A stretch of 64,000 nucleotides of DNA from Pseudoxanthomonas sp. (GCF_027498035.1 NZ_CP114978.1:310001-374000); one strand, 5' to 3'. Shown: positions 44,267 to 53,024, numbered from the stretch's first letter. Program-made: numbers and translations. The notes: generated from the sequence alone by a model not told the origin.

Positions 44267-44661
44267 CTGCAGGGCAGGGCATGGTGCTCAACGATGCCGC
44301 CGTGGTGGCCGAGGTCCGTGCGGCCTTCGACGCCTATGAACATGCATTGATGACAGACGATGTGGAGGCGATGGATCGGCTGTTCCACAGCGCGCCGACC
44401 ACGGTGCGTTACGGCGTGGGCGAGGTGCTGTACGGCATCGACGCGATCCGCGCGTTCCGGGTCGGCCGTGGTGGTTCGCCGCAACGCACGTTGGCGCGGG
44501 TGGAGATCACCACCTTCGGTAGCGCGTTCGCCACCGCCAATGCCGAATTCTTCCGCGAAGGCGCCACCCGCCGCGGCCGCCAGAGCCAGAGCTGGGTGCG
44601 CTTTGCCGATGGCTGGAAAGTGGTTTCCGCGCATGTCTCGCTGGAAGGCACGCACGCATGA
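44263..44661 (+). CDS. hpxZ: Oxalurate catabolism protein HpxZ (DUF3225, SnoaL-like)
   Basis: 132-aa protein of the NTF2/SnoaL-like fold, found next to hpxWXY in Klebsiella and linked genetically to oxalurate use; no reaction has been proven to my knowledge. The family sequence is clear: EVRAAFDAYEHALMTDDVEA, HSAPTTVRYGVGEVLYG, FRVGRGGSPQRTLAR and RQSQSWVRFADGWKVVSAHV. The ATG overlaps the pucG TGA and its stop overlaps the start of hpyO. Confidence 0.88.
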   Translation: MTAGQGMVLNDAAVVAEVRAAFDAYEHALMTDDVEAMDRLFHSAPTTVRYGVGEVLYGIDAIRAFRVGRGGSPQRTLARVEITTFGSAFATANAEFFREGATRRGRQSQSWVRFADGWKVVSAHVSLEGTHA

Positions 44662-46079
44662 GCCTGGTCGAACTTGAAGCACGGCTGGCCCACGACCTGG
44701 CTTGGCTGGATCATGGCAAGCCGGACTGGGCGCGCCCGCGCACCCACGACGATGGGCATGTCTTCGATGTGGTGATCGTCGGCGGTGGGCAGAGCGGTCT
44801 GGGCGCAGCCTTCGCGCTGATGCGTGAGCGCGTCGCCAACCTGTTGGTCATCGACGAGAACGACGAAGGGCAGGAAGGCCCGTGGATCAGTTACGCGCGC
44901 ATGGTCACCCTGCGCACGCCCAAGCAGATCACCTCGATCGACCTGGGCCTGCCGTCGTTGACCTTCCGTGCCTGGTGGGAAGCGCAGCACGGCGCGGCTG
45001 GCTGGGCGGCACTGGACAAAATCCCGCGCGAGGAATGGATGGCGTACCTGCGCTGGTATCGCCGCGTGCTGGTCATTCCCGTGCGCAACAACACCCGTTT
45101 GGCGCGGGTCGAGCCTGCGCCTGCGCTTGGCCTGCATCGCCTACACCTGAACAACGGCGAGGTGCTGCTGGCGCGCAAGGTGATCCTGGCGACCGGAATC
45201 CAGGGCGGCGGCCAATGGGCGGTGCCTAAACTGGTTTCCGAACGCCTGCCGCCATCGCTGTACGCGCATACATCTGGCCCGCTGGATTACGACGCGCTGG
45301 CGGGCAAGCGCATCGGCATCCTCGGCGGTGGTGCGTCCTCGTTCGACAATGCCCAGTACGCGCTGCAACGTGGCGTGGCGCAGGCGCATGTGTTCGTACG
45401 CCGGCCCGAGCTGCCGCGGGTCAATCCGATCCGGCACATGGAGCAGGTGGGGATCATCGCGCGTTTCCCGTCGCTGCCCGATGCGGACAAGTACCGGCTG
45501 ATGGCCAGCTTCTTCGCCCGCAACCAACCGCCGACCAACGACACCTTTGCCCGCGCCGTGGCGATGCCCGGCTTCCACCTGCACCTGGGTGCGCCGTGGC
45601 TGGACGTGGCCGAACGCGATGGCCGGGTGCTAGTGGTCACGCCGCAGGGCGAGCATGTGTTCGATTTCCTCGCCATCGCCACCGGCCTAGTGACCGACCC
45701 GGACCTGCGCCCCGAGTTGCGCGAGATCGCCGGCGGCATCGCGCGTTGGCGCGACCGTTACCTGCCGCCTTCGGAGCTTGCCAATCCGTTGCTCGATGCG
45801 CATCCCTATCTGGGCCCGGGCTTCGAGCTGCAGCCGCGCACGGTCGAAAACAGCGCGTCATTGCACGGCCTGTTCGCCTTCAACTATTCGGCCCTGATCA
45901 ACCTGGGGCTGTCTGCCTCGGCGCTGTCGGGCCTGAAGTACGCCTTGCCGCGCCTGGCCCAGGCCGTGGCCAACCAATTGTTCGTCGATGACCGGGAGTC
46001 GGTGCTGCACGACTTCCTGGCCTTCGACGAAGAGGAATTCACCGGCCAGTGGCCGCTGCAACAGGAATCGGCCGCATGA
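44658..46079 (+). CDS. hpyO: FAD-dependent urate hydroxylase HpyO
   Basis: 473-aa flavoprotein with two Rossmann folds: FAD-binding VVIVGGGQSGLGAAFAL (about residues 38-54) and NAD(P)H-binding IGILGGGASSFDNAQYAL in the middle. It oxidises urate to 5-hydroxyisourate. HpyO was described from Xanthomonas campestris as an isofunctional, non-homologous alternative to HpxO; this gene has the right length, the same neighbours (hpxZ before, uraH after, both overlapping by four bases) and no HpxO or uricase is in the island. The remaining sequence (GPWISYARMVTLRTPKQITS, HPYLGPGFELQP) is not found in HpxO. Identification is by context and fold, hence not certain. Confidence 0.8.
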   Translation: MSLVELEARLAHDLAWLDHGKPDWARPRTHDDGHVFDVVIVGGGQSGLGAAFALMRERVANLLVIDENDEGQEGPWISYARMVTLRTPKQITSIDLGLPSLTFRAWWEAQHGAAGWAALDKIPREEWMAYLRWYRRVLVIPVRNNTRLARVEPAPALGLHRLHLNNGEVLLARKVILATGIQGGGQWAVPKLVSERLPPSLYAHTSGPLDYDALAGKRIGILGGGASSFDNAQYALQRGVAQAHVFVRRPELPRVNPIRHMEQVGIIARFPSLPDADKYRLMASFFARNQPPTNDTFARAVAMPGFHLHLGAPWLDVAERDGRVLVVTPQGEHVFDFLAIATGLVTDPDLRPELREIAGGIARWRDRYLPPSELANPLLDAHPYLGPGFELQPRTVENSASLHGLFAFNYSALINLGLSASALSGLKYALPRLAQAVANQLFVDDRESVLHDFLAFDEEEFTGQWPLQQESAA

Positions 46080-46411
46080 CCAGTCTCTCCACCCATGTCC
46101 TCGACACCAGTCGTGGCCAGCCAGCGGCCGGCATCGCGGTCGCACTGTTCGACGAAGCCGGTGACGTGCTGTGGCAGGGCATCACCGATGCGGATGGCCG
46201 CTGCCCGGCGTTGCGCGAGTTGGCGCTGGAGTCGGGGCGCTATCGGCTGATCTTCGCGGTGGCTGCGTACTTCAGTGCGGCCGGTGTCGCGTTGCCGGAA
46301 CCACCGTTCCTGGATGAGGTGCCGCTGGATTTCGGGGTTGCCGGGCAGGGGCATTACCACGTGCCGCTATTGGTGTCGCCGTTCGGATATTCGACCTACC
46401 GCGGTAGCTGA
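46076..46411 (+). CDS. uraH: 5-hydroxyisourate hydrolase
   Basis: 111-aa transthyretin-like enzyme converting HIU to OHCU. LSTHVLDTSRGQPAAGI at the N-terminus carries the catalytic His, and the C-terminal PFGYSTYRGS is the invariant YRGS tail. ATG overlaps the hpyO stop. With uraD at the other end of the island this completes urate to allantoin. Confidence 0.97.
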   Translation: MTSLSTHVLDTSRGQPAAGIAVALFDEAGDVLWQGITDADGRCPALRELALESGRYRLIFAVAAYFSAAGVALPEPPFLDEVPLDFGVAGQGHYHVPLLVSPFGYSTYRGS

Positions 46412-46517
46412 GCCAGCCCGCGAAGCGTAGGCCGGTGTTTCAGGCATCGATACAATGGGCGGCATGGCAGATCGTGCGCGGCGCGGCGGGCCGTTTCGAA
46501 TCCCAGCGGTGTTCCCC

Positions 46518-47006
46518 ATGATCAGCCTCCACGATGCGTCCCCCCTGGCCCGATGGCTGCTGCCGGCTGTGTGGATCGTGGTGGCGTTGTTGCTGGCCTG
46601 CTTCGGCTGGCGCTGGCGTCGTGGTCGGCGCAGCTGGGCATTGCCTTTGATTGGCGGTGTTCTGGTCGTGGCGTCGCTGGTCTGGATGTCGGCCGCGTCC
46701 CGTGTGCCGCCTGACGTGGGCCTTCAACCACAGGCCGTCGCCAAGCCGCCGCTGTCGCCGGAAGCGCAGCAGGTCTGGTCCATCGTCGTCCAGCGCTGCC
46801 AGGCCTGCCATTCGGACCACGCCACCCGGATGACCTGGGCCAGGTTCGGCCTGAGCCTCGACTCCATGGACGATGTCGAGAACAGCGCGCCGCGGATCTA
46901 CAAGCAGGTGGTCGAACTGCAGGCCATGCCAATGGGCAACAACACGCAGATGACCCCTGAGGAGCGCGCGATCATCGCGCATTGGTACCAGGCGCGACCG
47001 AAATGA
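46518..47006 (+). CDS. PuuD-like membrane-anchored cytochrome c domain
   Basis: 162-aa protein with two hydrophobic segments (WLLPAVWIVVALLLACFGW and ALPLIGGVLVVASLVWMSA, about residues 10-60) and a C-terminal mono-haem cytochrome c with the haem site RCQACHSDH and axial Met in QAMPMGNNTQMT. The C-terminal part resembles the cytochrome c tail of PuuD, a membrane-bound urate hydroxylase whose urate-oxidising membrane part is absent here. It is placed right after uraH, so it may have been co-opted to take electrons in urate oxidation or respiration. The ATG is uncertain: two upstream in-frame ATGs exist at 46455 and 46464; a TACAAT -10-like box near 46450 favours a start after it. Confidence 0.75.
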   Translation: MISLHDASPLARWLLPAVWIVVALLLACFGWRWRRGRRSWALPLIGGVLVVASLVWMSAASRVPPDVGLQPQAVAKPPLSPEAQQVWSIVVQRCQACHSDHATRMTWARFGLSLDSMDDVENSAPRIYKQVVELQAMPMGNNTQMTPEERAIIAHWYQARPK

Positions 47007-47048
47007 CGGCTCTGGTCGACTGAGTCGGCACCAAGGCCCAGAAACACG

Positions 47049-47072
47049 AAACGCCCCTTGCGGGGCGTTTTT
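47049..47072 (+). terminator. Rho-independent terminator at the end of the purine island
   Basis: AAACGCCCC-TTGC-GGGGCGTTTTT, 42 bases after the cytochrome gene. Symmetrical, so it can also stop transcripts from the mtn operon side. Confidence 0.93.
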
Positions 47073-47217
47073 CGGTCTGCTGGCTTGCGAAGGCTGGCTG
47101 GCGGTGACCGGTGCACGTCGTCGCTGGCTTGAGCGGGCTGACGGCGTGGGCGCAGTCTAGCCAGCCAGGAAAATCCATGGCGAAATGCGAATCACTCTTG
47201 CTTGGGCCTGGGTTGGC

Positions 47218-47925
47218 TCAGGTTGCCGGGGTGATCTGGGCGAAGCTGGTCACGCGCGGATGGCCATTGGCTTCCGCGGTCGTGCGCGGCTGCGCGTAGT
47301 CATCCAGCCGATCGACCAGGATGGTCTGCAATCCGGCATCGCGTGCCGCATCCAGCTCGGCCACCACGTCGGACAGGAACAGGATTTCCGCCGGAGCCAT
47401 GCCGATCCGCGCGACGATCTGCGCATAGCTGGGAGATTCGCGCTTGCCGCCGACCTCGGTGTCGAACCAGCCTGAAAACAGTGGCGTCAGGTCACCCACG
47501 TCGGTGTGGCCGAACAGCAGCTTCTGCGCCGGCACCGAGCCGGAGGAATACACGTACAGCGCCAGGCCATCGGCGTACCAGCGCTGCAGCGCCTTGGCTG
47601 CGTCGGGATACATGTGCGAGGTGAAGTCGGCATCGCGATAGCCGGCTTCCCAGATCAGGCCTTGCAGCGCCTTGAGCACGGTGTGCTTGCGGTCCTGGTC
47701 GATCCAGCCCCGCAGCATTTCGACGATGACCTCGTCCGAGCAGATGCCGCCGGCCTCGGTGGCCACGGTATCCAGCAGCTGGCGGATCTCGGGCTCGGCT
47801 CCACGTGCGGCGACGAAGCCCGGCAGCTCGCGGCGGGCGTAGGGGAACAGCACATCCTTGACGAACGAAATGCTGCTGGTGGTGCCCTCGATGTCGGTGA
47901 GGATCGCCTGGATGACGGTGCCCAT
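47218..47925 (-). CDS. mtnC: Enolase-phosphatase E1 (methionine salvage)
   Basis: 235-aa HAD-family enzyme turning 2,3-diketo-5-methylthiopentyl-1-phosphate into acireductone. Catalytic Asp11 and Glu13 are in ILTDIEGTTSSISFVKD, the phosphate-binding Ser/Lys segments are LYVYSSGSVPAQKLLFGH and GKRESPSYAQI, and the C-terminal Asp is in ILFLSDVVAELDAARDAG. Its start overlaps the mtnD stop by one base. Last gene of the leftward mtnBDC group. Confidence 0.96.
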   Translation of the reverse strand: MGTVIQAILTDIEGTTSSISFVKDVLFPYARRELPGFVAARGAEPEIRQLLDTVATEAGGICSDEVIVEMLRGWIDQDRKHTVLKALQGLIWEAGYRDADFTSHMYPDAAKALQRWYADGLALYVYSSGSVPAQKLLFGHTDVGDLTPLFSGWFDTEVGGKRESPSYAQIVARIGMAPAEILFLSDVVAELDAARDAGLQTILVDRLDDYAQPRTTAEANGHPRVTSFAQITPAT

Positions 47926-48482
47926 CAGTGCGACTGGCTCGGCGTGTAGCGCGGGAAGCGCGCTGCAATCGTCTCGCCGGTGAAGTGACCGACCCAGCCA
48001 TCCGGCTCGGTGAAGAAGCGGATTGCCACGAAGCTGGGTTCCTCGCCCATGTCGAACCAGTGCCGGGTGCCGTCGGGCACGGCGATCAGGTCGTCCTGTA
48101 CGCACTCGATCTCGTAGACCTTGTCGTCCACGTGCAGGGTGAACAGGCCGGAGCCGGCGACGAAGAAGCGCACTTCGTCTTCCTTGTGGAAGTGCTCGTC
48201 CAGGAATTTGGCCCGCATCTCGGCGCGCGCGGGATGGTCTGGCGCGATGCTGACCACGTCCACCGACTTGAAGCCACGGTCGGCGACCAGCCGGTCGATG
48301 TCGGCGCGATACGCGTCCATGACCTCTTCGGGCGCGGCGCCCGGGGCGATGTCCTTGCCGGCTTTCCAACGTTCGAACAGCACGCCAATCCTGTGCAGCT
48401 CGGTGGCGATGAAATCGGGATCGAAGCTGGCGAACAGCGGGGTGTCCGGGTCAGCGTGATCGAAAATGCGAAGACGGCTCAT
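47925..48482 (-). CDS. mtnD: Acireductone dioxygenase
   Basis: 185-aa cupin enzyme. The metal ligands are H97, H99 and E103 in DEHFHKEDEVRFFV, and H141 in PDGTRHWFDMG. With Fe2+ it yields the methionine precursor 4-methylthio-2-oxobutanoate; with Ni2+ it gives an off-pathway product. N-terminus MSRLRIFDHADPDTPL. It is 110 bases downstream of mtnB. That gap has a short hairpin at 48546-48569 (CAGCGTTGC/GCAACGCTG). Confidence 0.97.
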   Translation of the reverse strand: MSRLRIFDHADPDTPLFASFDPDFIATELHRIGVLFERWKAGKDIAPGAAPEEVMDAYRADIDRLVADRGFKSVDVVSIAPDHPARAEMRAKFLDEHFHKEDEVRFFVAGSGLFTLHVDDKVYEIECVQDDLIAVPDGTRHWFDMGEEPSFVAIRFFTEPDGWVGHFTGETIAARFPRYTPSQSH

Positions 48483-48592
48483 GGCAGGGCTCCTGGCGGG
48501 GGGGCGAAGGCCGGGCGGGAAAGGGTAACAAGTGCGGGTTGGCGCCAGCGTTGCCGGGGTGCAACGCTGCGGGCAGATTCAACGGGCCTGGA

Positions 48593-49234
48593 TCAGCCGC
48601 GACAACCCAGTTTGCGCAGTTCCAGTTCGCAGTGGAGCAGGAACTCGAAGGCTTCCAGGTGGCGGCGGGCTTCGGCCATCGTCCGGCCCCACGCGTACAG
48701 GCCGTGGCCGTCGATCAGGTAGCCCCACAGTGGACGCTCGTCGAGCAGGGCATCCACCTGCGCGGCCAGCACGTTCATGTTCTGGGTGTTGGCGAAGACC
48801 GGCACGTTCACTGCCATCTCGTGGGTGCTGTTGCCGCGGAAGGCCTTGAGCAGCTCGTAGCCTTCCAGCCGGATGTGGCCGGCGCCGGCATACAGGCGCG
48901 AGGCGATGGTCTGCACTGGCGAATGCGTATGCAGCACGCAGCCTATTTCCGGGAAGCGCTTGTACAGCTGGGTATGCAGCAGGGTCTCGGCCGACGGGCG
49001 CTTGTCGGTGGCCACCGGTGCGCCGTCGAAGTCCACGACCATGATGTGTTCGCGGCCCATGCGGCCCTTGTCCGCGCCGGAAACGGTGATCGCGGCATGG
49101 CGATCGTCCAGGCGCTCGGAGAAGTTGCTGCTGGTGGCCGGCGTCCAGCCAAGCGCGGCCAGTTCGGCCACGTTGGCGGTGATCTCGTCGGCCAGCAGGG
49201 CCAGGCGTGCGGAATCGTAGGGCAGGGCGTTCAT
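48593..49234 (-). CDS. mtnB: Methylthioribulose-1-phosphate dehydratase
   Basis: 213-aa class II aldolase-fold zinc enzyme dehydrating methylthioribulose-1-phosphate. GWTPATSSNFSERL, the zinc ligands H102 and H104 in VLHTHSPVQTIA, and a third in LIDGHGLYAWGRTM are visible. First gene of the mtnBDC group. mtnA, mtnK/N are not in the window. Confidence 0.95.
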   Translation of the reverse strand: MNALPYDSARLALLADEITANVAELAALGWTPATSSNFSERLDDRHAAITVSGADKGRMGREHIMVVDFDGAPVATDKRPSAETLLHTQLYKRFPEIGCVLHTHSPVQTIASRLYAGAGHIRLEGYELLKAFRGNSTHEMAVNVPVFANTQNMNVLAAQVDALLDERPLWGYLIDGHGLYAWGRTMAEARRHLEAFEFLLHCELELRKLGCRG

Positions 49235-49270
49235 CCTGCAATTCTAACGCGGACGCCTGGCCGTGAGGTT

Positions 49271-50698
49271 TCAGCCTGGGTTGCGCAGCCGACTGTGGCG
49301 GTAGCCGTAGGCGCCGTAGATCACGAAGCCCAGCACGGTCCAGATGATCATCAGCATCCAGTTGTGCCGGGTCATGGTCGACAGCAGCGTCATGCAGCTG
49401 GCAATGCCGGCCAGACAGATGATCCAGGCGAACGGAATCCGGAACGGGCGCGGCAGGTCGGGCTGGGTGCGGCGCAGGATCAGCACGCCGCCGCAGACCG
49501 CGGCGAAGGCGATCAACGTGCCCATCGAGGTCAGCTCGCCCAGGATGTCCAGCGGGAACACTGCCGCCAGCAGCGCGATGCCGATGCCGGTGATGACCGT
49601 ATTGATGTGCGGCGTGCGGTACTTGGGATGGATCCGGGTGAACACCTCGGGCAGCAGGCCGTCGCGCGCCATGATCATGAAGATGCGCGGCTGGCCGATG
49701 ATCATCACCAGCACCACCGACGACAGGCCGATCAGCGCGCCGATCTCCACGATCAGGCGCAGCCAGCCCAGTTCGGGATGTGCGGCCACCGCGGTCACCA
49801 CCGGTTCGTTGGTGCCCAGCTGCGCGAACGGCACCAGCCCGGTCATGACCGCGGCCATGGCGATGTACAGCACCGTGCAGATCACCAGCGACAGCAGCAT
49901 GCCGACGGGCAGGTCGCGTTGCGGCTTGGTCGATTCCTGCGCGGCCACCGAAACGGCCTCGAAACCGATGTAGGCAAAGAACACGATCGCCGCACCGCGC
50001 AGCACGCCGCTCCAGCCGAACTTGCCTGGGCCTTCGTTGGCGGGGATGAACGGGTGCCAATGGCTGGTGTCCACGTATTTCCAGCCGGCGAAGATCACCA
50101 GCAGGATCAGCAGCGTTTTCAGGATCACCATGGCCATGTTGATGGCCGACGACTTGCGGATGCCCACGTAGCAAAGCCAGGTCAGCAGCAGCACGATGCC
50201 GGCCGCCGGGAGATTGGCGATGGCGCCGGTTGGCTGCAGGCTGCCGTCCAGCGGTGCGTTGACCAGCGCCGCCGGCAGATGGATGCCGAACTGGTCGAGC
50301 AGGCTCAGGAAGTAGCCGGTCCAGCTCACCGCCACCGCTGAGGCGGATACGCCGTATTCGAGCACCAGCATCCAGCCGATGAACCAGGCCGCCGCCTCGC
50401 CCAGGGTCGCGTAGGTGTAGGTATAGGCCGATCCGGAGACCGGCACCATCGCGGCGAATTCGGCATAGGCCAGCGCACAGAAGGTGCAGCACAACGCCGC
50501 CAGGACGAAGGACAGCATGATCGCCGGGCCGGCGTGTTCGGCCGCGGCCTGGCCGGTGATGACGAAGATGCCGCCGCCGATGACCGCACCGATGCCCAGC
50601 GCGGTCAGGCCCCAGGGCCCCAGCGTGCGATGCAGTTCCAGCTGGCTTGCGTCCTGGGTGAGCTGGCCGGGATTCTTGATGCGGAGCAACTGCTTCAT
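49271..50698 (-). CDS. APC-family amino acid permease (first of two)
   Basis: 475-aa inner membrane transporter with about 12 hydrophobic helices, including the sodium-symport-like unwound motif LGIGAVIGGGIFVITG near residues 35-50 and AALCCTFCALAYAEFAAMVP. This matches the YfnA/CAT branch of basic and branched amino acid permeases. A paralogue lies upstream in the same orientation. The ATG giving MKQLLRIKNP is used, 11 codons inside a longer frame that lacks a better site. Substrate cannot be called. Confidence 0.9.
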   Translation of the reverse strand: MKQLLRIKNPGQLTQDASQLELHRTLGPWGLTALGIGAVIGGGIFVITGQAAAEHAGPAIMLSFVLAALCCTFCALAYAEFAAMVPVSGSAYTYTYATLGEAAAWFIGWMLVLEYGVSASAVAVSWTGYFLSLLDQFGIHLPAALVNAPLDGSLQPTGAIANLPAAGIVLLLTWLCYVGIRKSSAINMAMVILKTLLILLVIFAGWKYVDTSHWHPFIPANEGPGKFGWSGVLRGAAIVFFAYIGFEAVSVAAQESTKPQRDLPVGMLLSLVICTVLYIAMAAVMTGLVPFAQLGTNEPVVTAVAAHPELGWLRLIVEIGALIGLSSVVLVMIIGQPRIFMIMARDGLLPEVFTRIHPKYRTPHINTVITGIGIALLAAVFPLDILGELTSMGTLIAFAAVCGGVLILRRTQPDLPRPFRIPFAWIICLAGIASCMTLLSTMTRHNWMLMIIWTVLGFVIYGAYGYRHSRLRNPG

Positions 50699-50726
50699 GA
50701 CGTGATCCGTTGCGCGGGTTGGAAGA

Positions 50727-50753
50727 AACAACGGCCGTCTAGCGGCCGTTGTT
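50727..50753 (-). terminator. Hairpin between the two APC permease genes
   Basis: Arms AACAACGGCCG / CGGCCGTTGTT around a short loop, between the upstream permease stop and the downstream permease start. A T-rich end of the hairpin may attenuate read-through; weak as a terminator. Confidence 0.55.
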
Positions 50754-50782
50754 CACAAGGCGAAGGAAAGGGCCGGGCCTTC

Positions 50783-52300
50783 TCAGGACTGGCTGTTGCC
50801 TGGCGCCAGGTGGCTGCGATTGCGGCTGTACAGGCCGTAGATGACCAGGCCGATCACCGCCCAGCCCGCGAACACCAGCTTGGCGACCATGCTCAGGTTG
50901 ACGAACAGCAGCAGGCAGCCGGCCACGGCGAGCGGGCACACGATCCAGGCGAACGGGGTGCGGAACGGACGCGGGCGATTCGGCTGCTGCCTGCGCAGCA
51001 CCAGCACGCCGATGGAGACCATGGCGAAGGCCAGCAGCGTGCCCGAGTTGGAGGTGTCGGCCAGCTTGCCCACCGGGAAGAAGGCACCGCACAGGGCCAC
51101 GATCAGGCCGGTGGCCAGGGTGATGACGTGGGGCGTGCGGAAACGCGGGTGCACCCGCGACAGGCGTTCCGGCAGTAGGCCATCACGCGACATGGTGAAG
51201 AAGATGCGGGTCTGGCCGAACATCATCATCAGGATCACCGACGGCAGCGCCAGGATGGCAGCGACGCCGATCCAGTTGCCCAGGTTCGGCCAGCCGATCA
51301 GGCGCAGCACGTGGGCCAGCGGCTCCCTGCTGCAGACCAGTGCCTCGGAGCCGGCGCAGGCGGTCGCAAACGCAGCGCTGCCCGGCTCCAGTGGAATGCC
51401 GTCCGCACCCATGATCGGTTGTGCGCCGACCGCACCCACTGCGCCGTAGCCGACCAGCAGATAGAAGATGGTGCACACGGTCAGCGAGGCGATCAGGCCG
51501 ATCGGGATGTTGCGGTTGGGGTTCTTGGTTTCCTCGGCGGCCGTGGAAATCGCATCGAAACCCACGTAGGCGAAGAAGATTGAAGCCGCCGCGCCCAGCA
51601 CGCCGACGCCGCCCAGCGGGCTGCCCCAGCCGCCCGGCAGGAACGGGGTGAAGTTGGTGGTGTTGGAGGTCGCCACCGGCAGCGCGATCACCACGAACAG
51701 GGTCAGGGCCACGATCTTGATCGCGACCAGCACCGCGTTGACCTTGGCGCTCTTGGAAGTACCGATGACCAGCAGCCAGGTCACCAGCAGCGCGACCAGG
51801 AAGGCCAGCAGGTTGAAGCCACCGCCAGCGAAGAAGCCGGTCTGCAGATAAGCCGGCAGCGCCAGCGCGCCAGGCTCGACCAGGCCAAAGAGCGTGCTGT
51901 GCGCGAGCAGGCCATTCATGTAACCGGACCAGCCCACCGTCACGACCGCCGCGCCGATGCCGTATTCCAGGCCCAGCGCCCAACCCACGATCCAGGCGAT
52001 GAGTTCGCCCAGCACGCCATAGGTGTAGGTGTAGGCCGACCCGGAGACCGGGATCATCGAGGCCAGTTCTGAGTAGGCCAGTGCGGCCAGTCCGCAGACG
52101 ACGGCGGCGATGACGAAGGCGATCATCATGCCGGGGCCGGCTTTCTGGCCGGCTTCGGCGGTCAGCACGAAGATGCCGGTGCCGATGACTGCACCGATGC
52201 CCAGCATGGTCAACTGGAAGGCGCCGAGCTGACGATGCAGCGATTTTTTCTCGGCGGTTTCGAGGATTTTCTCAAGCGGCTTGACGCGCCAGAACAGCAT
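50783..52300 (-). CDS. APC-family amino acid permease (second of two)
   Basis: 505-aa paralogue of the downstream permease with the same helices: LGIGAVIGTGIFVLTAEAG, AALAYSELASMIPVSGSAYT, SIFFAYVGFDAISTAAEETK, and a longer periplasmic loop (about residues 300-345) with two Cys (TACAGSEALVCS). N-terminus MLFWRVKPLEKILETAEK. A longer frame upstream adds 33 residues without family match. Tandem amino acid permeases of this kind are common in Xanthomonadaceae. Substrate not known. Confidence 0.88.
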   Translation of the reverse strand: MLFWRVKPLEKILETAEKKSLHRQLGAFQLTMLGIGAVIGTGIFVLTAEAGQKAGPGMMIAFVIAAVVCGLAALAYSELASMIPVSGSAYTYTYGVLGELIAWIVGWALGLEYGIGAAVVTVGWSGYMNGLLAHSTLFGLVEPGALALPAYLQTGFFAGGGFNLLAFLVALLVTWLLVIGTSKSAKVNAVLVAIKIVALTLFVVIALPVATSNTTNFTPFLPGGWGSPLGGVGVLGAAASIFFAYVGFDAISTAAEETKNPNRNIPIGLIASLTVCTIFYLLVGYGAVGAVGAQPIMGADGIPLEPGSAAFATACAGSEALVCSREPLAHVLRLIGWPNLGNWIGVAAILALPSVILMMMFGQTRIFFTMSRDGLLPERLSRVHPRFRTPHVITLATGLIVALCGAFFPVGKLADTSNSGTLLAFAMVSIGVLVLRRQQPNRPRPFRTPFAWIVCPLAVAGCLLLFVNLSMVAKLVFAGWAVIGLVIYGLYSRNRSHLAPGNSQS

Positions 52301-52463
52301 TCGGTGTTCCCCAGGGTCGGTGAGACGGAAAGGACCCGCTTGCCCCCTTGGCGCGCGGATACGACCGCCGAACCTTACCCGGCATACTGTCTGTTGCACA
52401 AGTTACCTTGTGCCCTTGTCCGGCCGGTGACAATGACCCGACCGATCCACTTGTGAGTTTCCG

Positions 52464-53024
52464 ATGCATGACCTGCTGCGCGCGCGCCTGGCGACGCAAT
52501 TTGATGACTATTTTCGTCGCTGGCCGGCAGAAAAGCCGGCCGATGCAGGCTTTTCCGAATTGCTGTCAGATCCCGACCCGTTCGTGCGGGATCGACTGGA
52601 GGGTCACTTCACCGGTTCGGCCTGGCTGGTGTCGGCCGATGGGCAGCGCACGCTGCTGACCCACCACCGCAAGCTGGATCGCTGGCTGCAGCCCGGTGGC
52701 CATGCCGATGGCGACGCCGATCTGGCGAACGTGGCCTTGAAGGAGGCGTTGGAAGAATCCGGCGTCACCGGCCTGCGCGTGGACGGCGCGGCGATCTTCG
52801 ACCTGGACCATCACTGGATTCCCGAGCGCAAGGGCGTGCTGGGGCATTGGCATTTCGACGTTCGCTACGTGGTCCATGCGGTGGGCAGCGAGGACTACGT
52901 GGTTGGCGAGGAGTCGCACGACCTGGCCTGGCGGCCGGTCAGCGAGGTGGCGCTTGAGCCCGATGAATCACTGCGCCGCATGGCCCGCAAGTGGCTGATG
53001 CAGCGGGACCAATTGGGCGATTGA
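52464..53024 (+). CDS. Nudix hydrolase
   Basis: 186-aa hydrolase of nucleoside-diphosphate-linked compounds. The Nudix box is a variant: GGHADGDADLANVALKEALEE, with Lys in place of Arg before the Glu and Asp in place of the first conserved Glu; the catalytic EALEESGV end is complete. N-terminal 55 residues form a helical extension typical of the branch with WLVSADGQRTLLTHHRKLDRWLQ. The gene stands alone, divergent from the permease genes and convergent with serA. Confidence 0.85.
   Translation: MHDLLRARLATQFDDYFRRWPAEKPADAGFSELLSDPDPFVRDRLEGHFTGSAWLVSADGQRTLLTHHRKLDRWLQPGGHADGDADLANVALKEALEESGVTGLRVDGAAIFDLDHHWIPERKGVLGHWHFDVRYVVHAVGSEDYVVGEESHDLAWRPVSEVALEPDESLRRMARKWLMQRDQLGD

Noticed and set aside
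41608..44661. Single 1017-residue protein
   Set aside because: It would join AllC, a frameshifted PucG and HpxZ. The missing PucG end is found in the next frame, so three genes are annotated, with the fusion and shift reported as a finding.
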